Shown in pieces: positions 1-6,850 of a DNA stretch of 30,401 nucleotides (position 1 is the stretch's first letter; every line of letters begins with the position of its first letter). A program made the position numbers and the translations under genes. The notes beneath the pieces are model-generated. The model was not told the origin of the DNA and made no database searches. It was given only the letters and a program-made list of their open reading frames with translations. The DNA lies in IMG/VR virus record IMGVR_UViG_3300021139_000082, positions 1 through 30,401 of that record; one strand, 5' to 3'. This DNA comes from a virus.

Positions 1-1
1 A

Positions 2-106
2 AAGGTGTGTGACCAATTAGAAAGCGGTAAATATGAAGATGGTTTTCCTGCCGCTGGCATGGCTTGGGAGTGTGCAAACGCAATCCGAGCAAGGGGACAA
101 GCATGA
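2..106 (+). CDS. C-terminal end of an unknown small phage protein (partial)
   Basis: The window opens inside this reading frame and only the last 34 residues are visible, ending at TGA 104-106. The fragment contains the stretch EDGFPAAGMAWECANAIRA, which looks like an amphipathic helix. The stop overlaps the ATG of the next small ORF (ATGA), the coupling style used throughout this genome, and that is the main reason to believe it is coding. I do not recognise a family. Its position upstream of the HNH and terminase genes suggests the end of an early or DNA-metabolism block, but this is inference. Confidence 0.45.
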   Translation, partial: KVCDQLESGKYEDGFPAAGMAWECANAIRARGQA

Positions 107-183
107 ATGACATTCCCGAGTTCATAGAAGACTTGCTGGCGCTGGGCGCAATATGTATTATTTTATTGGTTTTTTTTAAGTAA
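103..183 (+). CDS. Very small putative membrane protein (26 aa)
   Basis: The ATG at 103 overlaps the previous stop (ATGA), and the frame runs 26 codons to TAA 181-183. The N-terminus is acidic (MNDIPEFIEDLL). The rest is a hydrophobic run, ALGAICIILLVFF, capped by a single lysine, which is what a one-pass membrane peptide looks like. The next gene starts 3 bases after the stop. No family is recognisable at this length. A holin-like or superinfection role is possible for such peptides but nothing here shows it. Chance ORFs of this size are common, so the call rests on the overlap and the hydrophobic segment. Confidence 0.35.
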   Translation: MNDIPEFIEDLLALGAICIILLVFFK

Positions 184-186
184 AGC

Positions 187-504
187 ATGGGTCAAGGATT
201 CAAATACAAGCGTATGAACACCCGAGAACAAAAAGAACATTACTCAAGGCTTGCTGACTTTGGCTGTGTTCTTTGTTACTATTTGGGGTATGGTGAAGGC
301 ACACCCGCCGAGATTCACCATATACGAAGGGCTGGCAAGCGTGACAACGCCCCAGTGATACCGCTTTGTCCACCGCATCATCGAGGAACTCAATTCGGGG
401 TGCATGGACTAGGGCGCAAAGCTTTTGAAAAGTTGCATGGGACTTCGGAAGAACAACTTTTGGAGTTGATTAATGGCAAAATCGAGGAAAACAAAAATGG
501 CTGA
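187..504 (+). CDS. Ref-like HNH-fold nuclease
   Basis: This 105-residue protein resembles the C-terminal nuclease part of the P1 Ref (recombination enhancement function) family, whose P1 member is a RecA-dependent HNH-fold DNase. Visible signatures are a CVLC pair at about residues 27-30, a TPAEIHHIR segment at about 39-47, and PLCPPHHRGTQFGVHG in the middle, which supply zinc and metal ligands in an HNH/beta-beta-alpha-metal arrangement. It lacks the long basic N-terminal arm of P1 Ref. It lies just before TerS/TerL, where many phages carry an HNH enzyme that assists terminase cutting, so it could serve packaging rather than recombination. The start at 187 has only a weak Shine-Dalgarno; an in-frame ATG at 214 is an alternative. 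Confidence 0.8.
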   Translation: MGQGFKYKRMNTREQKEHYSRLADFGCVLCYYLGYGEGTPAEIHHIRRAGKRDNAPVIPLCPPHHRGTQFGVHGLGRKAFEKLHGTSEEQLLELINGKIEENKNG

Positions 505-745
505 CCAAACCCCTGACACAAGCGAAACAGTGACACTCCCATTTGATAACCAATCGACCGTGACTGTCACAAGCACTGCAACATCGGCAGTGGTTCAACC
601 TAACCCAGCCGCTCGAATCAAAGCATTGGTTGAAAAGCTGGAAGCCGAGGTCGAAGAACTGGGAACTATTAAATCCATGTTCCATGTTGCCGAAATCAAA
701 GCCAAGGTCAAGGCAATCATCGCTGAAGCGAAGACCATCCTGTAA
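473..745 (+). CDS. Small helical protein of unknown function
   Basis: This 90-residue ORF has a Ser/Thr-rich N-terminal half (TVTVTSTATSAVV) and a C-terminal half that is a charged helix or coiled coil (AARIKALVEKLEAEVEELG, then KAKVKAIIAEAKTIL). Two starts are credible: ATG 473 with GGAG seven bases upstream, overlapping the HNH gene by 32 bases, or ATG 497 with AGGA eight bases upstream, overlapping by 8 bases. The second gives a protein beginning MADQTPD. No family is recognised. The helical tail and the position next to TerS suggest a small DNA-packaging or virion accessory protein, but this is only context. Confidence 0.6.
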   Translation: MAKSRKTKMADQTPDTSETVTLPFDNQSTVTVTSTATSAVVQPNPAARIKALVEKLEAEVEELGTIKSMFHVAEIKAKVKAIIAEAKTIL

Positions 746-763
746 TACACCCAAAAGGTGTAT
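745..763 (+). promoter_or_regulatory. Perfect 7-bp hairpin at the terminase start, overlapping a -10-like TATGAT
   Basis: ATACACC (745-751), loop CAAAA and GGTGTAT (757-763) form a perfect inverted repeat in the 27-base gap before terS. The right arm overlaps TATGAT (761-766), a 5/6 match to a sigma70 -10 box, although no good -35 lies at the proper distance. Initiation from it would begin at or near the terS ATG (773). It may be an operator, a translation-control hairpin, or chance; there is no T tract, so it is not an intrinsic terminator. Confidence 0.35.
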
Positions 764-772
764 GATGCGGCT

Positions 773-1216
773 ATGGAATCAGACATCCCCTATGAACCAA
801 AGCTAGGTCGACCTTCGGCATATACCGAGGAATTGGCTGACCTTTTTTGTCAGCGCATCGCTGATGGGGAGTCAACGGTAAAAATTTGCCGTGATGAGTC
901 AATGCCTGACCGCCGAACAATCTTCAAGTGGCTAGATAAGTATGAGGAATTTAGCCATAAATACGCAAAAGCGAAGGAAGTGGCTGTCGAAAACCTCATG
1001 GATGAACTCATCGACATTGCGGATGATTCAAACAACGACACCTATATCGACAACAACGGCAATGAGAAAACAAACAACGAAGTCGTATCCCGAAGCCGCC
1101 TAAGGGTCGACACCCGCAAATGGGTCATCATGAAGCTTGCACCGAAGAAGTATGGCGACAGGCTAGAGCAAACATCCGATACAACCCTCACCATCGTGAA
1201 TGCGCTCCAAATATGA
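773..1216 (+). CDS. terS: Terminase small subunit
   Basis: This 147-residue protein is the DNA-recognition subunit of the packaging motor. The N-terminal half has the usual phage TerS helix-turn-helix layout: GRPSAYTEELADLFCQRIADG, then STVKICRDESMPDRRTIFKWL, where the recognition helix is expected. A long charged helix for oligomerisation follows (FSHKYAKAKEVAVENLMDEL). The C-terminus (RKWVIMKLAPKKYGDR) matches the family's conserved end. ATG 773 is preferred; an in-frame GTG at 758 would add five residues but sits on the hairpin with no Shine-Dalgarno. ATG 773 itself has only AAAAGG 14 bases upstream, so initiation may be unusual. The stop overlaps the terL start. Confidence 0.9.
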   Translation: MESDIPYEPKLGRPSAYTEELADLFCQRIADGESTVKICRDESMPDRRTIFKWLDKYEEFSHKYAKAKEVAVENLMDELIDIADDSNNDTYIDNNGNEKTNNEVVSRSRLRVDTRKWVIMKLAPKKYGDRLEQTSDTTLTIVNALQI

Positions 1217-2481
1217 GAGTTGAACTCCCTTTGCTACATGATGGGCAAAGAGCCATTTACGAAAACCGAACCCGCTTTAATCGAATCCGATGCGGTCGCC
1301 GCTGGGGAAAGACAGTTCTTGCCGAAACCATCGGGGCGAATTCAGCCGCAAACGGTCGAAGGGTTGGCTGGTTTGTTCCCCAGTACAAAATCCTTGCTGA
1401 AGCATTCTCTGAACTCTCAGATATGCTCGACCCCATCATCACGACCTCATCTAAGATTGATGGCATCATCAATATCCGAGGTGGTGGGCGCATAGACTTT
1501 TGGACACTCGAAAATGAGCGAGCGGGTCGGTCAAGGAAATATCACGATGTCATCATTGATGAGGCGGCTTTCACAAAACCTAATATGCTCCATATTTGGA
1601 ATACAAGTATTAAGCCGACATTGCTGGATTATGTCGGCAACGCTTGGGTTCTCAGCACTCCAAATGGCGTGGGTGATGACAATTTCTTTTATAAGATTGG
1701 CGATGACCCTTTGCTTGGGTTTACTGACTTTCACGCTCCTACTCATACTAACCCTTTTCTCCCGAAAGAAGAATTAGAGAAGCTGGAAAAGGAAAACCAT
1801 CCGCTTGTCTTTCGTCAGGAATACCTCGCCGAATTCGTGGATTGGTCAGGGGTCGCCTTTTTCTCGCTGGACAAACTTCTATCCGCTGGGTTGCCTGTTG
1901 CTTACCCAGCCAAAACCGATGGGGTTTATGCAATCATTGATACAGCGGTCAAGGGCGGCAAAGACAACGATGGAACAGCCATCACCTATTTTGCGGTTAA
2001 TCAGTTTTATGGAAACCCGCTGGTCATCCTCGATTGGGACATCATCCAAGTGGATGGGGCGATGCTAGAAAACTGGATGCCCTCGGTGTTTCACCGCCTC
2101 GAAGAACTGGCAACCCTGACCAACTCCCGAAATGGGACTTTGGGCGCTTGGATTGAAGATGCCGCCGCTGGTTCGGTGCTTTTGCAACAGGGGCGCAACC
2201 GAGGCTGGAATGTTCACTCGATTGACTCGGGGCTTACAAGCGTGGGCAAAGATGAGCGAGCAATTTCGGTTTCGGGCTATGTCCACCAAGAAAAGGTCAA
2301 AATCTCGCAATATGCTTTTGATAAGGTCGTGACCTTCAAAGGCGTGACAAGAAATCATTTACTCAGCCAAGTGACAAGCTTTAGAATAGGCGACAAAGAC
2401 GCTTACAAAAGACCCGATGACTTGCTGGACACTTTTGTGTATGGAATCGCTATCGGGATTGGCGACAAATATGGATATTAA
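1213..2481 (+). CDS. terL: Terminase large subunit (ATPase and nuclease)
   Basis: This 422-residue motor ATPase pumps and cuts the genome at the portal. The Walker A motif is CGRRWGKT (27-34), Walker B is VIIDE (113-117), and the coupling motif is LSTPNG (147-152). The RNase H-like nuclease half begins near residue 236. Likely metal-binding acids are D243 in AIIDTAVKGG, D316 in AWIEDAAAG, and D402/D406 in RPDDLLDTFVYG. The ATG at 1213 forms an ATGA overlap with terS; the frame extends upstream to 1120 but that part lies inside terS. The length is typical for compact terminases of this type. The motif set makes the identity secure, but I cannot assign the packaging mode (cos or headful) from it. 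Confidence 0.96.
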   Translation: MRVELPLLHDGQRAIYENRTRFNRIRCGRRWGKTVLAETIGANSAANGRRVGWFVPQYKILAEAFSELSDMLDPIITTSSKIDGIINIRGGGRIDFWTLENERAGRSRKYHDVIIDEAAFTKPNMLHIWNTSIKPTLLDYVGNAWVLSTPNGVGDDNFFYKIGDDPLLGFTDFHAPTHTNPFLPKEELEKLEKENHPLVFRQEYLAEFVDWSGVAFFSLDKLLSAGLPVAYPAKTDGVYAIIDTAVKGGKDNDGTAITYFAVNQFYGNPLVILDWDIIQVDGAMLENWMPSVFHRLEELATLTNSRNGTLGAWIEDAAAGSVLLQQGRNRGWNVHSIDSGLTSVGKDERAISVSGYVHQEKVKISQYAFDKVVTFKGVTRNHLLSQVTSFRIGDKDAYKRPDDLLDTFVYGIAIGIGDKYGY

Positions 2482-2490
2482 GGACTGAGC

Positions 2491-5133
2491 ATGGCAGATA
2501 TTTCAATCAACAGTTCCTCGCTGGGTAGCAATTTGATGCAGTTGCTGGAGTCAAGCGATATTCAGCCCGGGACTGATACAGGCTATGGCATTTGTAAAGC
2601 CCTGTGGGAATATCACCCGCTCGGTGGCAAACTGGTCGAAAAGCCTGTGCGCCTTGCCCTGTCCAAACCCCGAATCATCACAGTCGATGCCCAGCCCAAA
2701 GAAATGCTGGTTGACGCTTTCGAGAAGGAAGCCCGAAGCCTTGGCGTGACCGCTCATGTGCGTGACACCATGTTCTTGAAGCGTTGCTATGGAGCGGCGG
2801 CTATTATTTATGGGGCTGAAGGCATTCCCACTACTGAGCCAATCGACCCTTGGGATTTGCCCAATTTGCGTTTGTACTTCAACCAGCTTGACCCGCTCAA
2901 CTTAGCTGGTTCTATCGTCACAAACCAAAACCCCAATTCTCCTGACTTCCAAAAGCCGAAGAACTACATCACAGCCGCTGGTCAACCCTACCATCCCAGC
3001 CGCTCGGTGACTGTGTTCAATGGCACACCGATTTATCTGAGTTTTCAATCTTCGGCGTTTGGCTTTACTGGGCGCTCGGTTTTCCTTCGTGCGCTGTATC
3101 CTATGCGCTCATTCATTCAATCAATGGTCACTGACGATTTGGTGACTTTCAAGGCTGGCTTGATTATTGCCAAGCAAAAACCCGCTGGTTCGATTGTGAA
3201 CCGAGCCATGCAATATGCCGCTGGCATCAAGCGTGGTTATTTGCAACAAGGCACGACAGGCAATGTGCTGTCAATTGATGTGGATGAAGAAATCCATGCG
3301 ATTGACCTGACCAACACCAACACAGCGATGACCACCGCAAGGGACAACATCATTGCCAATATCGCCGCCGCTTCGGATGTTCCCGCCCTATTGCTCAAGG
3401 ATGAAGCATTCACCCAAGGGTTCGGCGAAGGCACTGAAGACGCAAAAGCCATCGTGCAATACATCAATGGCTTGCGTGAAGAAATGAACTCGCTGTATGA
3501 GTTCTTCGACAACATCGTCATGCACCGAGCATGGAATGAGGAATTCTTCGAGTCGGTCAAGAATGCCTACCCTGACCAATACGGCAAGATGTCTTACAAG
3601 CAAGCCTTCTACCATTGGAAAAACTCATTCAAGGCTGAGTGGGATACCTTGATGGAAGAACCCGAAAGTGAGCGGGTAAAAGTCGCCGAAACCAAATTGC
3701 GTGGTTTGACTGATGTATTGAAAACTCTATTGCCTGTGGTCGACCCACAAAACCGAGCAATGGTTATTCAATGGGCGCAAGACAACATCAATGAGATGCC
3801 CGACATCTTCCAATCTAGTCTGTCGCTGGATAGTGAAGCCATCGCCGATTATGAAATCCCTGACGAAGAATTGAAGAACTTGCCAAGGCTTGATGCTTAT
3901 TTTGCGAGCAAAAAAGATTCTGCTGTGGGTGGAAGCAACACATACATTGACAACTTCTTCAGCAACCATCGCCATGATGCCCGAGCCGATGACTTCAAAG
4001 AGCATGAACATCCCCGAGACAATTCGGGCAAGTTCACCTCAGGCGGTGGTGGTGGCGGATTGTCAAGTATGACAACTTCACAATTGAGAACCAAAGGCTA
4101 TGACTTAGCACAAGAGCGAAAATATAAAGAAGCCGCCGAGCATTACCGAGCCGCATTGGAAAACTATCCTGAACACCATGAAGGTAGCCAATCAGCATTG
4201 GCAGATAAAAAGAAACTTGAAAGCTTGGCAAAGCGTTATGAATCCCTAGCCAATGAGCATGTAGAAAACGAAGCACCAGCCGCTGAAAAGCCAAAAGCCA
4301 AGAAAGAGCCAAACAAAAAAGAAGGCTATGTTGACAAGCATGGGTTCGAGCGGTCGCCAAATCTAACCACCGAACAGCGCAAAATTGAAAGTAGTTTCTA
4401 CAACGCCATCCGCACTAATAAAGCCAAGCTGGTCGAGGACTATTGGACTCGCATGAAGTCTGAGGACTTCCCGAACACCATTGACGCTGATGCGGTCAAA
4501 ATGCTTTCCCCAGCATTCCGCAAGAATCGCAACCTCGCTGGTGCTGTGCATGAGCCAAGTTCATACTTGTCGAAGGTCATCTACCAACAGGCACTGGACA
4601 AGAAAAAAGCCGCTGGTGACAAAACCCCTGTCGTGTTCACAGCTGGTGGTTCGGGTTCGGGCAAGTCAGCCACTACACCGCTCGCCGCTGGTTTGCTGGG
4701 AGTCGGTCAGGATGGCTTGATTTACGACTCGGTGATGTCCAGCTTCAAATCATCCAGCAAGAAGATTGACCAAGCCCTGAACAGCACTGATGCCGATGCC
4801 GCCATTGTGTACACCAACACCCCAATCGAGCGAGCCTTGCGTTTCAATGCTGGTCGTGAGCGGTCGGTGTCCCTCGATGTGCTGATTGACGCTCATGTAG
4901 GCGCAAGCAACACCATTCGGGAATTGTCCGAGCATTACAAAGACAACCCCAGAGTCAAAATCCAAGTGGTCAACAATCAGGGCGCTCCCAAGAATGTTCA
5001 CATGGGCGAACTGGGCGACATCCCCAAATACGACAAAGCCGAGTTGCGTACCAAGCTGGAAGGCATTGTCAAGGAGATGCACAGCGAAGGTCGAATCAGC
5101 GATGCCAAACTTGCCGTGTTGCTCGGAAAATAA
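2491..5133 (+). CDS. Portal protein (DUF1073-like) fused to a zeta-toxin-like kinase domain
   Basis: This 880-residue fusion follows terL with a 9-base gap and AAGGA upstream. Residues 1 to about 480 form a DUF1073-type portal, the dodecameric DNA gate of the head, with conserved-looking segments PLGGKLVEKPVRLALSKP and ASDVPALLLKDEAFTQGFGEG. A linker follows: EHPRDNSGKFT (506-516), then six glycines (518-523). Residues 530-590 resemble a TPR pair (YDLAQERKYKEAAEHYRAAL). The C-terminal 250 residues look like a zeta-toxin/PNK-type P-loop kinase: HEPSSYLS, Walker A GGSGSGKS (719-726), and the arginine-rich segment ERALRFNAGRERSVSLDVLIDAH typical of zeta proteins. Zeta kinases phosphorylate UDP-N-acetylglucosamine or nucleotide substrates; the substrate here is unknown. 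The DUF1073 family is, to my recollection, also named for Acb1-like anti-CBASS proteins, but no Acb1 phosphodiesterase domain is visible here. Confidence 0.9.
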   Translation: MADISINSSSLGSNLMQLLESSDIQPGTDTGYGICKALWEYHPLGGKLVEKPVRLALSKPRIITVDAQPKEMLVDAFEKEARSLGVTAHVRDTMFLKRCYGAAAIIYGAEGIPTTEPIDPWDLPNLRLYFNQLDPLNLAGSIVTNQNPNSPDFQKPKNYITAAGQPYHPSRSVTVFNGTPIYLSFQSSAFGFTGRSVFLRALYPMRSFIQSMVTDDLVTFKAGLIIAKQKPAGSIVNRAMQYAAGIKRGYLQQGTTGNVLSIDVDEEIHAIDLTNTNTAMTTARDNIIANIAAASDVPALLLKDEAFTQGFGEGTEDAKAIVQYINGLREEMNSLYEFFDNIVMHRAWNEEFFESVKNAYPDQYGKMSYKQAFYHWKNSFKAEWDTLMEEPESERVKVAETKLRGLTDVLKTLLPVVDPQNRAMVIQWAQDNINEMPDIFQSSLSLDSEAIADYEIPDEELKNLPRLDAYFASKKDSAVGGSNTYIDNFFSNHRHDARADDFKEHEHPRDNSGKFTSGGGGGGLSSMTTSQLRTKGYDLAQERKYKEAAEHYRAALENYPEHHEGSQSALADKKKLESLAKRYESLANEHVENEAPAAEKPKAKKEPNKKEGYVDKHGFERSPNLTTEQRKIESSFYNAIRTNKAKLVEDYWTRMKSEDFPNTIDADAVKMLSPAFRKNRNLAGAVHEPSSYLSKVIYQQALDKKKAAGDKTPVVFTAGGSGSGKSATTPLAAGLLGVGQDGLIYDSVMSSFKSSSKKIDQALNSTDADAAIVYTNTPIERALRFNAGRERSVSLDVLIDAHVGASNTIRELSEHYKDNPRVKIQVVNNQGAPKNVHMGELGDIPKYDKAELRTKLEGIVKEMHSEGRISDAKLAVLLGK

Positions 5134-5139
5134 TATAAT
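5111..5139 (+). promoter_or_regulatory. Sigma70-type promoter inside the portal 3' end
   Basis: TTGCCG (5111-5116), a 17-base spacer and TATAAT (5134-5139) give a near-consensus promoter. The -10 box straddles the portal stop region. Transcription would start near 5146, shortly before the ATG at 5160. It gives the small-gene island its own transcription, independent of the portal mRNA. Inferred from sequence only. Confidence 0.6.
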
Positions 5140-5159
5140 ACTTGTGTAAAGGATTAATC

Positions 5160-5342
5160 ATGGATTTTGAAGAAGCAAAAGCCAAGTGGCTTGAAAAGAT
5201 GGGTGGCAAGTCAATCGAGGAATTCGAGGAAGACAAGGAGCGCAAGCTTTTGAAGTCTTTCAATGAATTGGACAGCGACCCCAAAACTGAAAAGATTTGG
5301 GCGCAAGCCGAGAAAGAATCCGATGAGGGCGATGACTCTTGA
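5160..5342 (+). CDS. Small acidic helical protein, unknown function
   Basis: This 60-residue, strongly charged protein is rich in Glu, Lys and Asp (FEEAKAKWLEKMGGKS, FEEDKERKLL, ending KESDEGDDS) and is probably all helical. ATG 5160 is preferred over an in-frame TTG at 5142 because AAAGG sits at 5148-5152 with good spacing, and the start context AATCATG recurs in this genome. It is the first gene after the promoter at 5111. Its last bases overlap the next ORF. It has no recognised family. A DNA-mimic or protein-binding role is conceivable for such a small acidic phage protein, but there is no specific evidence. Confidence 0.65.
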   Translation: MDFEEAKAKWLEKMGGKSIEEFEEDKERKLLKSFNELDSDPKTEKIWAQAEKESDEGDDS

Positions 5343-5505
5343 CGAAGCCTATGAGGTAATCGAGAAATCCAGCGAGGGGGTGAGATACCCTTTTTCGCTG
5401 GTGAAGGAAGCACACCGCATCATTGACGAATCTCGAAAACAAGAAGAAAAGAAGCCCTCGATTGAGGGCTTTGTTTTTTCTGAAACCCAGCTTCCATTAT
5501 TCTGA
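5332..5505 (+). CDS. Small protein whose 3' end contains a terminator
   Basis: The 57-residue frame begins MTLDEAYEVIEKSSEGV and reads LVKEAHRIIDESRKQEEKKP before its tail. GAGGG lies just before ATG 5332; an ATG three codons earlier (5323) is an alternative. It overlaps the previous gene by 11 bases. The final 18 codons (about 5452-5505) are the sequence of a strong intrinsic terminator and its run-off. Messages ending there would lack the stop codon, so either the C-terminal extension is rarely made or the phage tolerates non-stop products. The family is unknown; the helix-rich N-terminal part looks coding. Confidence 0.5.
   Translation: MTLDEAYEVIEKSSEGVRYPFSLVKEAHRIIDESRKQEEKKPSIEGFVFSETQLPLF
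5452..5479 (+). terminator. Intrinsic terminator
   Basis: AAGCCCTC (5452-5459), loop GATT and GAGGGCTT (5464-5471) form a perfect 8-bp stem, followed by TGTTTTTT. It ends the unit started by the promoter at 5111 and is embedded in the 3' end of the ORF at 5332-5505. The next 120 bases (5506-5596) are AT-rich and hold no gene I can support. Confidence 0.85.
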
Positions 5506-5596
5506 AAACTCGGGTTTCTCATATATCTACACAAAAGAAACACAAGTATTAATATTTTGATGTGTTGTATTTTCATCATATATCTTAAAAAAAGTC

Positions 5597-5624
5597 TTGC
5601 AACGATGCTTAATTAGGATATACT
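5597..5624 (+). promoter_or_regulatory. Promoter, cassette copy 1
   Basis: TTGCAA (5597-5602), a 16-base spacer and TATACT (5619-5624). A 39-base leader follows, ending TCATTGAAAAGG AGTTAATC before ATG 5664. The same -35, spacing, -10 and leader ending recur at 6356 and 7204, which is the strongest support that it is a real promoter. Confidence 0.72.
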
Positions 5625-5663
5625 GAAGGTGTTGGTTAGGTAGTCATTGAAAAGGAGTTAATC

Positions 5664-5816
5664 ATGGAAGCCCTCAGAAGATACGGATATTTGGCTGTGA
5701 TGGGACTGCGTGAAGTACGAGTGATTTATGCGATTGCAGTCGCCAAAGGTCACGCTGGTCGTGCCGCCGCCGCCCTTGCCGCAATTGCCGAACTCGAAGC
5801 CGCTGGTTGTTATTAA
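5664..5816 (+). CDS. Small Ala-rich protein, unknown function
   Basis: This 50-residue ORF begins MEALRRYGYLAVMGLREVRV and continues through an Ala-rich helix (HAGRAAAALAAIAELEAAG) to TAA 5814-5816. AAAAGGAG lies nine bases before the ATG, and the gene directly follows promoter cassette 1. The next gene's Shine-Dalgarno (AAGGAG) begins at its stop codon. The sequence suggests two amphipathic helices and possible self-association. No family is recognised. It is supported by the promoter, the ribosome site and the compact spacing, not by homology. Confidence 0.6.
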   Translation: MEALRRYGYLAVMGLREVRVIYAIAVAKGHAGRAAAALAAIAELEAAGCY

Positions 5817-5827
5817 GGAGAAAAATC

Positions 5828-6088
5828 ATGAGACTGTACGAAATTGCAAAAACTGGCGCTGAGATTCGTAGGGGTTTGGTGATGATGTGCTTAGAGGGAT
5901 TGCCTGAAGAAGTCAGGGCTGTTCGCTGTGCCTTGGAAGGCAGAGGATACCCAAGCACTGAATGCACCGAGGAAGGTGAAAGAGAAGGCGAAGTGGCTGA
6001 GTTCTTCATGGTTCGCCGAGCCGAACTTGGTGAGTTTCGCTGGACTTACAAAGACATGAAAAGAGAAATCAGAGTTTTTGGACTTTAA
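5828..6088 (+). CDS. Small protein, unknown function
   Basis: This 86-residue ORF starts at ATG 5828 with AAGGAG eight bases upstream; the frame can be read further up from a TTG, but that would overlap the previous gene. It is rich in Arg and Glu, with EEGEREGEVAEFFMVRRAELG in the second half and KDMKREIRVFGL at the end. A first helix (LYEIAKTGAEIRRGLVMM) leads into a loop. It shares the promoter at 5597 with the preceding gene. I recognise no domain. Its position in a block of tiny promoter-borne genes suggests host-directed function, by analogy with morons. Confidence 0.65.
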   Translation: MRLYEIAKTGAEIRRGLVMMCLEGLPEEVRAVRCALEGRGYPSTECTEEGEREGEVAEFFMVRRAELGEFRWTYKDMKREIRVFGL

Positions 6089-6107
6089 TCATTGAAAGGA
6101 ATTTGAA

Positions 6108-6329
6108 ATGCTTCAACTCACTCGTTACAACAAACCAACCCCAATAATTGTTCTGACGGTCGAAGCGGGTTTCCCGCTGGTTGAGGTGGCTGGCAAACGC
6201 CTTGATACCTTGCGTGAAGACTTCTACGACAACGCTGTCAATTGCATGAACCGCCGCCCATTTTCTCCAATCGTGTCGCCCTATGACATCGCCCTGAGTG
6301 GTGGCGAGCCTTACGGTAACTGGAAATAA
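6108..6329 (+). CDS. Small protein, unknown function
   Basis: This 73-residue ORF is third in the transcript from the promoter at 5597 and is preceded by the repeated linker with GAAAGGA. It begins with a beta-like segment (PTPIIVLTVEAGFPLVEV), then a charged helix (KRLDTLREDFYDNAVNCM), and ends SGGEPYGNWK. It has one cysteine and no membrane segment. No family is recognised. After its stop the next 96 bases contain promoter cassette 2 and no visible terminator, so read-through from this gene into the next unit is likely. Confidence 0.62.
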   Translation: MLQLTRYNKPTPIIVLTVEAGFPLVEVAGKRLDTLREDFYDNAVNCMNRRPFSPIVSPYDIALSGGEPYGNWK

Positions 6330-6355
6330 ATTTTGTTGTATTTTTGCAATCCCTA

Positions 6356-6383
6356 TTGCAATTATGCTAAATAGGGATATACT
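6356..6383 (+). promoter_or_regulatory. Promoter, cassette copy 2
   Basis: TTGCAA (6356-6361), a 16-base spacer and TATACT (6378-6383), the same elements and spacing as at 5597. The 42-base leader contains AACTGTGGAAAGTAGTTAA, also found almost unchanged in copy 3, and ends with TCATTGAAAAGGAGTTAGTC before ATG 6426. Confidence 0.75.
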
Positions 6384-6425
6384 AAGAACTGTGGAAAGTA
6401 GTTAATCATTGAAAAGGAGTTAGTC

Positions 6426-6614
6426 ATGAAAGTTGATGTTTTTGTAAACCCAATGGGCAATGAAACTCAGTTCTTGGCATCGAGTCAAGCGGCTAAAGAA
6501 TTCTTTGCCGAAAGATTTGGATATGCGGCTGTGGGAGTCAATATCCTGACCAGCGAATCAGCCAATCTGCAAGAAGCGATTTATGAAGCTGGTTTGAAAA
6601 TGTATCTTGTTTAA
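6426..6614 (+). CDS. Small protein, unknown function
   Basis: This 62-residue ORF lies directly behind promoter cassette 2, with AAAAGGAG before the ATG. The predicted fold is mixed alpha/beta: a first strand (KVDVFVNPMG), a helix (SSQAAKEFFAERFGYAAVG), and a C-terminal helix (NLQEAIYEAGLKMYLV). Its composition is balanced and shows no membrane segment or metal-binding motif. No family is recognised. Its TAA forms the head of the next linker repeat, so it is translationally linked to the next gene. Confidence 0.65.
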   Translation: MKVDVFVNPMGNETQFLASSQAAKEFFAERFGYAAVGVNILTSESANLQEAIYEAGLKMYLV

Positions 6615-6633
6615 TCATTGAAAGGAAGTGACC

Positions 6634-6843
6634 ATGAAAACATTTGAAAAAATCCTCGCAAATCGCCTTTGGGTCAAATACATTGACGATGAGCGTGGTG
6701 ATGGAAGTAGCATCATCGTGACCCTTGACAACGATTATGTTTGGGATGATGAGCGTGATTGTGGAGTCCGAGGGTTTGACACTGTGAAGGAAGTCGAACT
6801 GGCAACCCGATTCGACAATGTAATCAACATCAAGAACCTGTAA
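6634..6843 (+). CDS. Small acidic protein, unknown function
   Basis: This 69-residue protein is acidic in its middle: YIDDERGDGSSIIVTLDND and YVWDDERDCGVRGFD. ATG 6634 has AAAGGAAG six bases upstream; a GTG two codons earlier (6628) overlaps that ribosome site and is rejected as the start. The sequence suggests a small beta-rich fold followed by a helix (VKEVELATRFDN). It is the second gene of the unit from the promoter at 6356. A UUCG hairpin follows its stop. No family is recognised, and the high acidic content is the only notable trait. Confidence 0.65.
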   Translation: MKTFEKILANRLWVKYIDDERGDGSSIIVTLDNDYVWDDERDCGVRGFDTVKEVELATRFDNVINIKNL

Positions 6844-6850
6844 TCAACCA

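Noticed and set aside
1120-1212. Longer upstream reading of the large terminase
   Set aside because: The extra 31 codons lie inside terS; ATG 1213 overlaps the terS stop (ATGA) and gives a normal TerL N-terminus.
2491-5133. Annotating the portal as an anti-CBASS Acb1 protein
   Set aside because: The family name overlaps, but no 2H phosphodiesterase motifs are visible; portal gene order and the P-loop tail argue otherwise.
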